The notes beneath the pieces were generated by a model. That model was not told the DNA's origin, searched no databases, and saw only the letters and a list, made by a program, of their open reading frames with translations. The translations under genes were made by a program, and so were the position numbers. A DNA stretch of 64,000 nt, taken from positions 744,001 through 808,000 of the forward strand of contig JAMYGW020000005.1 in NCBI GenBank assembly GCA_025617375.2, in the 5' to 3' direction. Of this stretch, positions 46,750-57,899 are shown piece after piece (within the stretch, counting starts at the first letter, position 1; each line of letters opens with the position of its first letter). Source of the DNA: Acarospora socialis (lineage: Eukaryota; Ascomycota; Lecanoromycetes; Acarosporales; Acarosporaceae).

Positions 46750-47283
46750 TCAGGCCGACGCAGTCACAAACGCCCGCAAAGCCTTGACCGCATCCCCCTC
46801 ATGCGCCTTGAGCAGATCCGTCGCCTTCGCCTTCGACAGCTCCAACTCCTCGACCTGCCCCGACCACACCCGCATTAGCCCTGTCCTCCCTCCCAACCAT
46901 CTCACATCCCCCACACCTCCACACAACCCACCCCCAAGGGGACTCACCAAAAGCGCCACATCCGCCTGATCGACCTTGACCGCCTTCCTCCTCACCACCT
47001 CCCCCTCCGTTTCCCCGTCCTTCGCCTCCCTCCCCTTCCCCGCGCTCCCCCCGCTCTTCTTGCCCCCCACCTCCAACCGACTCATCGCCTTCCCCAGCGC
47101 TTCCTGGTCGAGTTGCGATTTCGCCCCCGACGTCCCATCGTCGTCTTCGTCGCCGCGCTTGTCGAGGGAGGATAGCGCCGCGGCGGTCTTGCGGTCTTCG
47201 GCGGATTTGGGGGGCGCGATGGGGGGCTCGTCTTCCGGGTCGGCGCCTTCGTGGATGGTGGGGGGTTGGGGTTCTTCGGCCAT
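46750..47283 (-). CDS. HYPK-like protein with NAC-alpha-type UBA domain
   Basis: Two exons (46948-47283, 46750-46854; 93-bp intron) encode 146 aa. A charged, disordered N-terminus is followed by VKVDQADVALLVEELELSKA and KATDLLKAHEGDAVKALRAF, a UBA-like three-helix domain identical in style to HYPK. In other fungi and animals HYPK binds the N-terminal acetyltransferase NatA (Naa10/Naa15) at the ribosome and regulates it. The intron interrupts the UBA helix between ALL and VEE, has GTGAGT and GGGCAG ends, and is a multiple of three without stops, so retention would insert a 31-residue Gly-rich loop. Confidence 0.85.
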   Translation of the reverse strand: MAEEPQPPTIHEGADPEDEPPIAPPKSAEDRKTAAALSSLDKRGDEDDDGTSGAKSQLDQEALGKAMSRLEVGGKKSGGSAGKGREAKDGETEGEVVRRKAVKVDQADVALLVSPLGGGLCGGVGDVRWLGGRTGLMRVWSGQVEELELSKAKATDLLKAHEGDAVKALRAFVTASA

Positions 47284-47927
47284 TGCGCGGATAGGGTTGA
47301 TCGAGGGACGGGAAGTAGATGCTTTAGTTTAGGAGCGATGTGAGAGTTTGTGGGGGGTTGATGTGTGGTCTACTGCCGCGTGGTCGTTAAAGGTGGGTTT
47401 TCCGAGGGTCTCGGGGTGGTAGTTCGATTCAGCCAATTAGAGGTGGTGTAGGTCTCGGCTAGGTGCGGCGATTAAGACGAACCCTACTCCGTACCTACTT
47501 GAGACTCTACACCTGTCATCCAAATTGACCCCATATCTGGTTAAGACCTAAGAATTGTTCTGATCGAAAAAGCTGGTTGGTAATTGTCCTTGTTCTTTAG
47601 CTTGCTGACTGGGCATTGCATTGGAGTAGCCTACACTGGCGGAGTTGAATCCCTCTGATTTGCATATCTGTAGTTCTCCCCTCTCTTAGAGGACTGTATC
47701 GACTTGCGTGACTATTCTCCTTACTTTGGTTGTTGTTTGAAGCTTCAACTTGCACGAGTGGGACCTTGCGATCGTTGTGCAACGGTCTGTGCCTTGCGAG
47801 TACATTGGGATTAATTGCGTGCGCTCTTCCTCTGAAAGGTCGAACTGGTTTCTTCCTGCAACATCTACCTCAGTGCTTACTCAGACTACACATCTATCTT
47901 GTTTCCTACTCTATAACAGTTCTCGCT
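47284..47927. promoter_or_regulatory. Shared divergent upstream region, HYPK / DAHP synthase
   Basis: 644 bp between the two ATGs. It includes TACTCCGTAC at 47485-47494, a motif that recurs elsewhere in this window. No TATA box is obvious. Confidence 0.45.
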
Positions 47928-49753
47928 ATGGCGGAAGACCCTCGTCGGTCACACGATCCTAGCAATGGTGCCAAAGCGGCTGTGGAAACGGTCCTGGCCA
48001 ACGGAACGCCAAATCACACCTCTTCAGGGACCTGGACTCCGTCATGTTGGTGCTCATCCATAAAGTGCAAGGGTGTCGGGATGACGCCACTAACGCTGGT
48101 TCAGCCTGGACGACGAAACCAATCAAACAAGATGTTGTGTATGACGACCGAGGGGCGGTCGAAAAAGCTTTGTCGAAGCTGGAGAGACTTCCCCCACTCG
48201 TGACACCGACGGAGGTTAGCATATCATCTGCAAGAACGCAGGCCTGAAGGCTGAAATGCCAACAGATACAGAAATTGAGAAGGAGCCTGAGAGACGTGGC
48301 GTTGGGCAAGGCATTTCTGTTACAGGGCGGTGCGTGTTTACCGTAGACGACGATCACCGCGAGGCTAATGCTCTTCCAGGTGATTGTGCGGAGCTATTCG
48401 ATTACTGCGAAGAGGAATCCATAGAGTCCAAGATTAAGCTTCTCCTGCAGATGAGCTTGGTGTTGATCTGGGGTTCGTCTTTGTCCTCTTTCTCTTGGGC
48501 ATTCTTCCTATAATCTCATGCCAACAACATTACCAGGTATAAATAAACCAGTAGTGCGAATAGCACGAATGGCAGGTCAATTCGCAAAGTAAATCTTGGT
48601 ACCCTGTCGAATCTTGTTCCGCACACACTCAGCCTGACGCCCTGAGCCACGCAGACCAAGATCCAGTCCCACCGAAATCGTCAACGGCAAAGAAGTACCC
48701 TCCTTCCGTGGCGACATTCTAAACGGCTACCCTCTGGACGAACGCCAACCCGACCCATCCCGACTCGTCTCGGCCTACTTCCACTCCGCCGCGACGCTCA
48801 ACTACCTCCGCGCGGCGCTCGCCTCGGGCATCGCGGACCTGCACTCGCCCATGAACTGGAACCTCGGCCACGTGCAGTCGCAGTCGATCAAGGCCAAATA
48901 CCAGCGCATCGTCGAGAGCATCACCGAGAGCCTGACCTTCATGCGCACCGTCGGCGCCGACACCGCCTCGAACGCCCTCGAAACCGTCGACCTCTACACC
49001 AGCCACGAGGCCCTGCTCCTCGACTACGAGCAAAGTCTTACCCGCCACATGTGCCACCCAACCCCCGCCCGCACCGACGTGCCCCTCAATACCACTTCCA
49101 CTTCCACCACCGCCGCCACCGCCACCGCCGACGCCGACAAAGGCTGGTACAACACCTCCGCCCACTTCCTCTGGATCGGCGACCGCACCCGCCAACTCTC
49201 CGGCGCGCACATCGAATACATCCGCGGGGTGCACAACCCGATCGGGATCAAAGTGGGGCCATCCCTCTCGGCCAGCGAGCTGCTCGCCCTCCTCGACACG
49301 GTCGACGCCTCGCACGAACCGGGCAAAGTGACGCTCATCACGCGCTACGGCGCCTCGCGCATCGCCGCCCTGCTCCCCGCCCACATCGCCGCCGTGCAGG
49401 CGAGCGCGCACGTCGTCGTCTGGCAGTGCGATCCCATGCACGGCAACACGCGCACCACGCCCGCCGGCATCAAGACGCGACGCTTCGAGGATATTCTCGA
49501 TGAGGTCGCGGCCGCGTTGAGGATCCATAGGGAATGTGGCTCGTTTTTGGGAGGCGTCCATTTGGAGTTGACGGGCGCGGCCGTGACGGAGTGTGTGGGG
49601 GGTAGTGAGGGGCTGACGGAGGGCGATTTGGGGAGCAATTATATGAGTTATTGCGATCCGAGGTTGAATGAGAGGCAGGCGCTTGAGTTGGCGTTTTTGG
49701 TGGCGGGGTATTATCGGCGGGAGGGGTTCGGTGGTGGTGGGGAAACGCCTTAG
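47928..49753 (+). CDS. Class II 3-deoxy-7-phosphoheptulonate (DAHP) synthase
   Basis: Six exons (47928-48045, 48105-48214, 48266-48329, 48380-48472, 48537-48588, 48655-49753) give 511 aa. The protein joins WTPSSWTTKPIKQ, RRSLRDVALGKAF, LLQGGDCAELFDYC, VVRIARMAGQFAKPRSSP, SFRGDILNGY, WIGDRTRQLSGAHIEYIRG, NPIGIKVGP and DPMHGNT. All four metal ligands of class II enzymes can be placed: Cys100, His408, Glu450 and Asp480. It condenses phosphoenolpyruvate and erythrose 4-phosphate, the first step of the shikimate pathway to aromatic amino acids. A Thr/Ala-rich insert (TSTSTTAATATADAD) sits before WIGDRTRQL. Exons 1-5 are short, so the 5' half looks broken without splicing. Third base positions of exon 6 are GC-rich. 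Confidence 0.93.
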
Positions 49754-50041
49754 GTAGCTGGGGTTGTGGGGTTGGGAGTAGAGGTTGGGGGAATGGGTCC
49801 TCGACGCGGTGGAATCTTTTGTTCCGCTTTGAAACGCAGATTGCGAAGACGGAGCACTTTCGATATATACCCGGAACGGAGCCCCCATTTGTGAACGTAT
49901 TCCTACCAGGCTGGAAAAGAAGGTAGGTACAGCAGATCAAAACACGATATCCACCCAGTCCGGACCAAGCCCTGGCCGCAGTATGCAACGACAAAGAAGA
50001 TGTGCAAGTATAGTATAAAAACACCCCTCCACGCAAAACCG

Positions 50042-52120
50042 CTAAAGACCCAGCACACACAAAACGCCCAGAACCCCCACCACGAATCCCACCACCCCGC
50101 CGACCCCCATCCGACTAGCCCCACTCTTGACATTGACCGGCGTCAACGAGATCTTCGGCTGATACGGCGCCGGCACCGTACTGTTGCGCGTGCCATCCCA
50201 GCAATACTTCTGAAAGCACTGCTTGCACACGTCCGGGACCGTCGTGCGCGTGCGCTCCAGACTCCTGCTGAGAATGGCGCAGCCGACGCAAGTCGGCCAC
50301 ATGGCGTCGACGGTGCCGTTGGCCATGGTGGCGACGTCGTAGCCGTTCTGAACGATGGCGTTGCGCTCGGTGTTGTTGTACGCCGGGTCGAAGGTCGAGA
50401 CGTTGGAGTTGTAGACGTAGGGGGCGTTGGGGAGGTAGACGATGAGTGGGGCGGGGCCGGACATGTTGGCGGAGTCGCAGCCGAAGAAGGTGGGGCGGGT
50501 GTTGAGGCCTTGGTTGACGAAGGTGTTTTGGTCGGGGATGTGGGGAAAGGCGGTGCCGTTTTCGATGCCGGAGGTGTTGAGGCTGCGCTCGTAGGTGGCG
50601 ACGAGGCTGGTGCCGTTGGGCCAGTGGGAGTCGGTGTCGGCGGAGGAGTCGACGGCGAAGATGACGTCGACGGCGCGGTAGGGTTGGATGAGCGGGTGGA
50701 GGGGGATGTTCTGGAAATCCTCGCCGCCGTCAACCAGGAAGAGCGACTCGGACTGCGCATTCTTGCTCGTTTCGTTGTGGTAGTGGTAGAAGGGGTTCGG
50801 CGTGTAGGTGGCGATGTCGTTGTTGTCGTTGCCGACTTGGGTGAGGATTTTGGCGAGTACGTCTTTGAGGAGGGTGGGTACGCTGGTACCATTGAGCTGC
50901 AGGAGGAATTGATTGAACAGGGACGATGACGTTCCCATCACGTATCCGGCGTTGTCGAAACCACGCACGCACTTTTCGTTGTTGGGCAGGACTCCGCCCG
51001 AGAAATTCGAGCCAAGATACTCGGTTGGCACGAAGCCGTATGTGGTTGGATCCCAAGTCCCGAATTCCCACGGATTGAATTCGTACACGGTGGCATTTGC
51101 AGAGATGACTTTCTCGCCCGGTGCCCGTCCGTCCGCGACTACGATCGGCATAGGCCAATTTCCATTCGTAAAATCAGACTGCAACGCTATCGAGGACCAG
51201 GTGTATGCGGGTCCTCCGTCCGTAGCGTTGATGAGCTGGAATGATAGAGCACGGCCCCTGTGAGATGTTAGGCGCCACCTGAAAGCATCGGAAGGTCGAG
51301 AGTCTCACCAATAATCCGTGATCGACGTGTTGAACCCAGCATCGTTTTTGGCTTGTACCGAATCGTATATGTGGTTAAAATATTGAGCCGTACTTAGGAT
51401 CTGTATCCCACTTGTCGCTGGACCTGTGAAGATGGAATTCCCAAACTCCCAAACTGTGCTGGTGTTGTCTTCCAGTAACGCTGGCACTGTTGTAAAATTG
51501 TTCGTAAACAAGGACCCAACGAGCCACGATCCACCACTGAGGCCTGCGAGGTAGGTTGTCGCCTGTAGGAGCCCTCCAATGTGGCCGGAAGAGGTCGAGT
51601 TGTTCGTGCGCGAGTCGAACGCGGCCAGAGCACCAGCCCCATTCATCAGTGCTCTATAACCTCCTCCAGATACTGCCACTCCGATGTTCGGCAAAGCGGA
51701 AGCGTTTTTGGCATTGTTGTTGATGTAGGTCTGCGCATTGAAATTGCCGATATTCAGTCTACCCAAGAGATCCCGCATCGCACCTACAGTGTTGTTGCGT
51801 CGGGTGTGCAGCCATGATGTTTCGTTCGGTGAGATGCTCGATGCGCTCCGTATGACCGGTCTGTTCGAAGGGCAGTTGCCAGCCTCTGGTGTGTAACCAT
51901 TCGGAGCATTGGGGAGGCCTCTTCGCACTGCTGACAACGCGAAAGCAGCATCAATATCATATGACGCGTCCCGGGGGAGTATCGAAGATCCTATCATAGG
52001 GAGATCAATCAAAGTGTTCTGACTTCACCTCCGCCCAGATGTTTTCATGTGCTTACCTCGACATGATACCAAGAAAGCAAAGAAAGTAAGAACGGTCGGA
52101 CTGTATTGAGTCAAATACAT
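50042..52120 (-). CDS. plb1: Lysophospholipase B, GPI-anchor type
   Basis: Three exons (52057-52120, 51309-51990, 50042-51257) encode 653 aa. Exon 1 is a signal peptide ([10 protein letters not shown]). The catalytic core shows [18 protein letters not shown] (oxyanion loop Arg/Gly), [13 protein letters not shown] (nucleophile Ser) and [17 protein letters not shown] (catalytic Asp), so the cPLA2/PLB dyad is complete. Many NxS/T sites and Cys pairs fit an extracellular glycoprotein, and the C-terminus ([21 protein letters not shown]) is a hydrophobic GPI-attachment signal. It removes acyl chains from phospholipids and lysophospholipids at the cell surface or wall. Converges on DAHP synthase with 288 bp between stops. 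The long plus-strand frame across its 3' half is a shadow. Confidence 0.93.
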
Positions 52121-53016
52121 GATCGATTCAAGCTGCTAAATCATCAAGAAAAGTTTACACCTATGCAATCGAAAGCGACTGAGTTTGAGTTTAAGATGTC
52201 AGTTGGCAACAGTTAGAAATACGGTAAAGTACTCGTACCTTAAGTGGCGGAGTGGAAATATTCCGGTTGTGCTGTCGAAGCTACTGTGCTGTGGCTGATG
52301 CCGATGACGTTTCGGTACCTGACGATCTAAAATAGTTCAAGTCGTGCAGTTTCAAATGAGTTTCTTAGAGATGCAATAAGGTAGTAACTTATCAACGGTC
52401 CATGTACGAGTCAAGAAACAGTGGAAAGTAAGCAAAAGGTGGGTAAGCTGAGTCACTAAACTTAGAGAGATCGAAGATAGTCAGCTTATCCTCGTAGCAG
52501 CTGCGCAAGCGGCGGAAAGTCGGCACGGATCGAAGATCTTCAGATCCACAAAGTGCTGCCCCCAACCGACAGGCTTCAGGCGGATGGCCAAGGCTGGGGC
52601 AGTGTCCGGCTTAGCACTCGAAGTAGGTAACAATAGATGCCTTTCATGCACTTCGGTCAGCAGAAAGTGGAGCTTCTGAAACCTGGCAAAACCTATCACA
52701 TCTCTAAGGTAGCTGCTGTGGAGACCCCGTCCCAGAGCCTACCTAAGCGTACATCCTTTAAGCCCCCATAAGCCTACCATGTACTGTGATTTGGCGCTTC
52801 AGATATGGTAGCACCGACACAGCAATAATAATAATAACAACAGGACGAAGTTGTATCTCTCATAAATTGATGTGATCAGTATGTGAGGTCCTCGGACGGC
52901 GTGAAACGTGGGAGGTCGGGTCAGTGTAACATCACCAAGGCTGTTTGTGTGTCTCTCGGACTATGAACACTGACACAGCTGAAGAGTATTGCATTTTGTT
53001 GTAGAAATTGCTGTCA
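52121..53016. other. Intergenic region, no gene seen
   Basis: About 900 bp upstream of plb1 and downstream of the amidase. Contains a short AAT run at about 52825-52838. No supported gene. Confidence 0.55.
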
Positions 53017-54949
53017 TCATACGTAGGTTGCAAATGGAAGTCCTGTCTTCTCCATTATAAATTCAAGGGCCTCGATGATCTGCTAGACTGTCAGCAATCC
53101 GAGAGCAAGGCATTGATTCTCCAGTCCACGTGCCTTTTCGTCGTCATACCTCCGACCAACAAGTTGTAACGACACCGGCGCATTCTTGTATTTCTCAGGC
53201 TCATCTAGTACCATCATTAAACCACATGTCCCAAAGCGGCAAAGGCATACCTACACAGCTTATAGTTGAACTCATCCGATTCATTCAAGGGCTTGTAGTC
53301 CTTTTCGACCACGTCCACGCTCGGATCGACTTTCGTGACCGGGAAAACCAGCGCAGGATAATCAAGAAGATTCCATTGGCTCGTGTATCCCCAGTACCTT
53401 GCGTGATCGAGCGGCGGTGCCGCGCCAGGACCGGCTGGACAAAGGATGACGTCCACAGCGCCAACGGGCTCGTCGTTCTCACCAACACCGGTGGCGGTCG
53501 CATTCCAAACTTCCGCATACTTTCTTCTATACTCTTCTCTTTTCATCGTCGACTTCCACAAACTCTCAATGTCATGGTGGATGACGTGAGGATTGTCCTT
53601 GACGATCCACTTTGATAGGGGACGCCAAGGCTCTCCGGAGGCGTCAAGTGCCTCGGTTTCCTCCTTTGCACCGTCGCAGAAAAAGAGGCTGGCGATGATC
53701 TCCCATGCTAGAGAATGCGCGTATGGTTTCCAGTCCACAATCTCAATGCCATTCACGTGCTCCAATCTCTCAACCACCTCTTTCAGAGCCCGGATGACAG
53801 GTGGGTGGGGCTTAACGACGCCATCGTTCCAGAGTACTCCGACCTTCAACATCCTCCCTGATCCTCTGTCGAGGTGGCTAGACTTGTCATTCCATGCGAA
53901 AGGCAGTAGAGAAGATTCTACAAGCCATGGCTTCGCCGCTAATATAACTTTCATGAAGAGCTTGATACCCTCCAAACTCGTGCTCAACGGTCCGATTACC
54001 GGGATGATATGTTCAGCGCCCAGCATAGTTGCCATCCATCCGTCCGTAGGCAAGCGAAAGCTGGTCGGACGAAGGCCATATACGCCACAGTTGGCAGCAG
54101 GGCTGCGGATGCTACCCTTTGACCGAACTTAACTCATGAGCGAGATGTGCTTGAGATCGCTTACCCCGATATCTGTGCCGATACCCAAACAGCTGCCACG
54201 TATTCCAAGAAGTGCACCCTCGCCCCCGGAGCTTCCGCCAGATGTGAGATCGCGGTTGAAAGGATTAACGGTAATACCATAGAGGTTACTGGATGTCTCA
54301 AGGTGCATCTGCCCTTCTATAAGTGCCGATATCGCCACTCTTGCTTCGAGTAACCTACTAATGTTTGCGGTTGTGTGGTGCGGACATAGAATACGCAGCC
54401 AGCATTCCACAAGATCTTGAGAATATGTGCATCTTCGTCTGCGACTCGATCCCACCAACTTACGAACCCAGCATTGAGGCCCAGGCCTTTCATTCCAACA
54501 TGTTCTTTGACGCTAATTGGCAAGCCGTGGAGGGGGCCTACTGTTCTCTTATGCTCTGCATAGTATGCGTCCAGTTCCTTGGCTCGAGCAAGAGCGCGCT
54601 CGGGGAGAAGTTCGGTGATGCAATTGACCTGCGTAACATCCTCCGTTACATCCAATCACAATGATGAACATGAACATTCGGCTTATACCAGCTTCTGTGC
54701 CAGACCAGCTCTTCTCAGGAAGGCGTTGGTGACCTCTGTACTACTCAAGATCCCCGAAGCGATGGAAGCAACAAGCCCTTCTGGAGAGCTCTCCGTAATG
54801 CTCACCTCTTTGGGGGCGAGAAGCGCCTTCGGGATCGGTGTAACATCTCGTGGAAGCGTAGACGGCACCTCGGGAACGGGTGGTCGAACTTGAGCGATAG
54901 TGTCGTCTCGATGCCTTTGGGCTCTCTCAACCACCTCCTGCCAGGTCAT
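53017..54949 (-). CDS. Amidase signature enzyme (acetamidase-like)
   Basis: Six exons (54689-54949, 54359-54628, 54165-54308, 53255-54116, 53134-53204, 53017-53079) encode 556 aa. The Ser-cis-Ser-Lys triad is visible: Lys in GLPISVKEHVG, the cis-Ser in DLTSGGSSGGEGA and the nucleophile Ser in GTDIGGSIRSPA. RTTQPQTLMHLETSSN and PVSLQLVGRRYDDEK are typical of fungal general amidases (AmdS relatives), which release ammonia from short amides. The last intron (53080-53133) begins with GC (GCACGT) and ends GCAG after a TGCTGAC branch site; using it gives DDEKIIEALEFIMEKTGLP, the normal C-terminus, whereas reading through ends early in unrelated sequence. The ATG at 54949 is chosen over an upstream TTG. 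Confidence 0.9.
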
Positions 54950-55547
54950 GATGCTTATGTTCGAAGTTAACTCGAGCCCGAAACTGACCAAGAACCATTG
55001 CCATCTTATTGAAAGGACCCGAAAGTACTACCCGGTCTCAGAGTCGGGTAGCACAAGGCTAAGGTAGTGCAGATAACAACTGATAAAGACAGTATCTCCT
55101 TAGTCGTATTTCTACCAAGGTTGCCGAGTGTACCCGTAGAGCAGGAGCAAAAGAGGACACATTAGGTCTCCTCACCTTTAAATCACATAGCTCACAGCTG
55201 GAAGGAAGAGGAGAGATACCTCCGTACTTTGCGACAGCGTTGCCAAGTTGTCCCGCTCTCAACCCGTTCCGCTTCCTTCGCTTAAGCTACCCCACTCTCC
55301 ACTTACTTTCGATGCGTATTAGCGCCCGTACTTACGGAGTCTTCCAGGGCGAAAGTTTACTTTGTCGGACCTCCATTGAGATACCTTATATCAGAAACAC
55401 CAAGCAAAGTCTTAGGAGAACGTCACTCGAAGCTCTTCCTCCAACCCTTCCGCCTATTCTTCCTGCGACGGGAAATGTTGCAAACCTCGCTTGGGCAACA
55501 TCGACAGCGACGTACCACGACTGACCATATCTGCTCAACCGCCCACA
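54950..55547. promoter_or_regulatory. Shared divergent upstream region, amidase / SDR
   Basis: 598 bp between the two ATGs. TCCGTACTT (55221) and TTACGGAGT (55332) are two copies, in opposite orientation, of a motif recurring in this window's intergenic DNA. No other element recognised. Confidence 0.45.
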
Positions 55548-56784
55548 ATGAGGAAGGACTTGCGCATCCTGCAAAGGCTAGGGAAAAGAGTAGTGGCCAG
55601 CAAAGCTCTAAACCGTGCTGTTGCCCGGCGCCGACCATTGTCCTCTCCCCTTCATAACCTTGCCGCACCGGCAGCCCCACCGACACCGTCACCGTCACCC
55701 ACACCATCACCGTTACCAACAAGTGCACATGCCACACCAGAGAAACGCCCTGGAAACGCTGAGCCCACACCATCCGTGGGCATCTCAAATCGATTAGCTG
55801 AATTCAGTCTTGCTAACAAGGTCATACTGGTGTCAGGCGCCGCGCGAGGCTTAGGATTGACTCAAGCAGAAGCCTTATTGGAAGCTGGCGCAACCGGTGA
55901 GCCCGCCGTTTGTTTCAAGAGCAGAGTTGCATCACGACGTCTCGTCTGTGGGGCATTGACTGAGGCCACGCAACTACAGTATATGCACTTGACCGTCTGG
56001 AAGAGCCAGTAGGCATCCTGAACGCCAAGTATCGGGCGCAAAGCCCAGCAGCTGACGACTGTCACAGTCAACAGACTTCACCCGGATACAGAAGCGGGCT
56101 ACAGAAGAGCTCGGAACAGCACTTCACTACCTCCAAATTGACGTGCGTGATGTTGGCCTCCTCAACTCGTACGTCCAGGCCATTGGCGATAAGCATGGAC
56201 GGATGGACGGCCTCATTGCAGCGGCTGGCATCCAGCAGGAAACTTCGGCATTGGATTACACTGCCAAGGATGCTAACTTGATGTTCAATATCAACATCAC
56301 GGGCGTCTTCATGACGGCACAGGCAGTTGCGAAACAAATGATCAAGTTCGGTAATGGCGGGAGCATCGCGATGATCGCGAGCATGAGCGCGTCCGTCGCG
56401 AACAGGGTACGTCTTGTCTGAACGGCTCTTCCATCAAGCAAAGGCTTCGAAAAGAACGCTCAACTCTATCAGGGCTTGATATGTCCCGCATACAACGCCT
56501 CCAAAGCCGGCGTCGTCCAGCTGGCGCGAAATCTGGCTTCGGAATGGGGCCAATATGGTATCCGGGTCAACACGATCTCACCGGGCTACATCGTCACCGC
56601 CATGGTGGAGGAGCTCTTCAAGCAATACCCGGAGCGGCGGACGGAATGGCCGACACAGAATATGCTCGGCAAGTTGAGCGACCCGAGGGAGTACAGAGGA
56701 GCCGCAGTATTCCTGCTCAGTGACGCGTCGAGCTTCATGACCGGTGCGGATCTGAAGATAGACGGTGGACATACGGCTTGGTAG
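55548..56784 (+). CDS. Short-chain dehydrogenase with mitochondrial-like presequence
   Basis: Four exons (55548-55896, 55980-56008, 56068-56406, 56473-56784) give 342 aa. The N-terminus MRKDLRILQRLGKRVVASKA is Arg/Lys-rich, amphipathic and lacks acids beyond Asp4, then comes a Pro/Thr/Ser linker (about 45-75). The SDR core has VSGAARGLGLTQA (cofactor), IDVRD, AAAGIQQ, IASMSAS (catalytic Ser), YNASKAG (Tyr, Lys) and SPGYIVT, ending IDGGHTAW. The sequence resembles arabinitol/mannitol-type polyol dehydrogenases, but substrate is not established. The second exon is 29 nt. The presequence suggests mitochondrial import, which is unusual for this group. Confidence 0.87.
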
Positions 56785-56987
56785 GCCGGTGAGAGTCTGT
56801 ACATCGCGTAGAATTTGCGCCCGTCGCCAACCTAGCCGATCCTGCTCGACTCACCAGAACCTCCCCACCAGTAGCCGAAACAAACCCCTACCCAATGGCA
56901 AATCGCGTTCGTCAATTAATCCTCCCAACACCCTCCCACGCATGCCGTATCAAATGCAGGAATCCAACAACCCCTCCCAAACGCATC

Positions 56988-57744
56988 TCACATCCCCGTA
57001 TCCCCCACCACACCCCTCCACCCCAACCTCCCGACAACCCCTTCGCCCAACCCCAACCGCCTCTCAATCTCCGCCCCCTCCACGCCCTTTTCGTCCCTCA
57101 GCATCAACACCTGCCGAATCGTCACCACATCCAGAAACCTCCTCCCATGCCTACCCTTCCTCCCCACATTCTCGAATTCCCGCTCCGCTTCACGCGCCAG
57201 CTGCTCGCGCGCTTGCAGGATCTGAAGCGCCGGGTTGCGGGAGGGATCGGGAAACATGGGGTGTGAGTTTGAAGATGCGGTTGAGGAGTGTGGGGCGGAG
57301 GAGGAGGAGGAAGAGCGGGAGGTGGGGTCGAAGGTCGAGGAGGGCGAGAACGTGTTCGTTGGCGTCACGGCGCCGAGGGAGCGGAGGGAGGCGGCGAAGT
57401 GCGGGTCGCGCGCGTCGAGGTTGATCGCTACAATGAACCAAGTCAGTCGGCTCAGGAGAGAAGCTTCACCGGGTTGGGAGTTGGACGTCGGAGTTGGGTA
57501 ACCATGAAACTGCGAGGCTGTCCCGTTGGGAGAGCGCGATGAGCAGTAACGTACCTTCGTCCCTAGCCTCGCTAGCTGTTGGTTGCGGATGCACGGTCGG
57601 GCCTGGAGCATGTGGCTGGCGTCCGGCTGGTGGGCGGGCGGAGGGCGAGTTGGTGGGGGTTGAGGTGGGCGGTACTCGTTGCGGGTATTGGCGCCGGGCG
57701 GCTCCGGCTGCGGATTTGGCGGCTTTGGAGGATGAGGAGCCCAT
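56988..57744 (-). CDS. HTH-domain protein with N-myristoylation-like start
   Basis: Two exons (57555-57744, 56988-57427; intron 57428-57554) encode 209 aa. The start MGSSSSKAAK has Gly2 and Ser6, the consensus of N-myristoyl transferase. A Pro/Ser-rich linker follows, then AINLDARDPHFAASLRSLGAV, an Ala/Arg/Glu helix (ILQAREQLAREAEREFENVG) and RRFLDVVTIRQVLMLRDEKG with IERRLGLGEGVVGRLG, which reads like a helix-turn-helix. I recall this order from a conserved Pezizomycotina family annotated only as HTH-containing. If myristoylated it would be membrane-attached rather than DNA-bound. Converges with the SDR gene, 203 bp apart. Confidence 0.75.
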
Positions 57745-57899
57745 TTCTTTTGGGAGTCCTTGGGTGTGTCGGTTGGGTTGGTTTGTGTTACTGCGTTTGA
57801 GGTTGATGCTAGTGGTGTGAATTCATAGGGTTCTGATCGTTGAAGCGGAAGCGGAAGTTGAGATGGCATGTTCCGTTGTTAAATTCGTGCTGTCTAACA

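Noticed and set aside
47928-49753. DAHP synthase as an N-terminally truncated relic
   Set aside because: Five upstream exons supply the missing N-terminal motifs, including the metal-binding Cys.
48719-49888. 389-codon minus-strand open frame
   Set aside because: Antisense to the catalytic exon of DAHP synthase; its Gly/Val/Asp composition is a codon shadow.
50000-50929. 309-codon plus-strand open frame
   Set aside because: It lies antisense over the conserved 3' exon of lysophospholipase B and mirrors its GC-rich codons; no domain.
37098-56784. Secondary-metabolite gene cluster
   Set aside because: SDRs, amidase and a transporter lie within 30 kb, but there is no polyketide, peptide or terpene synthase and housekeeping genes are interspersed.
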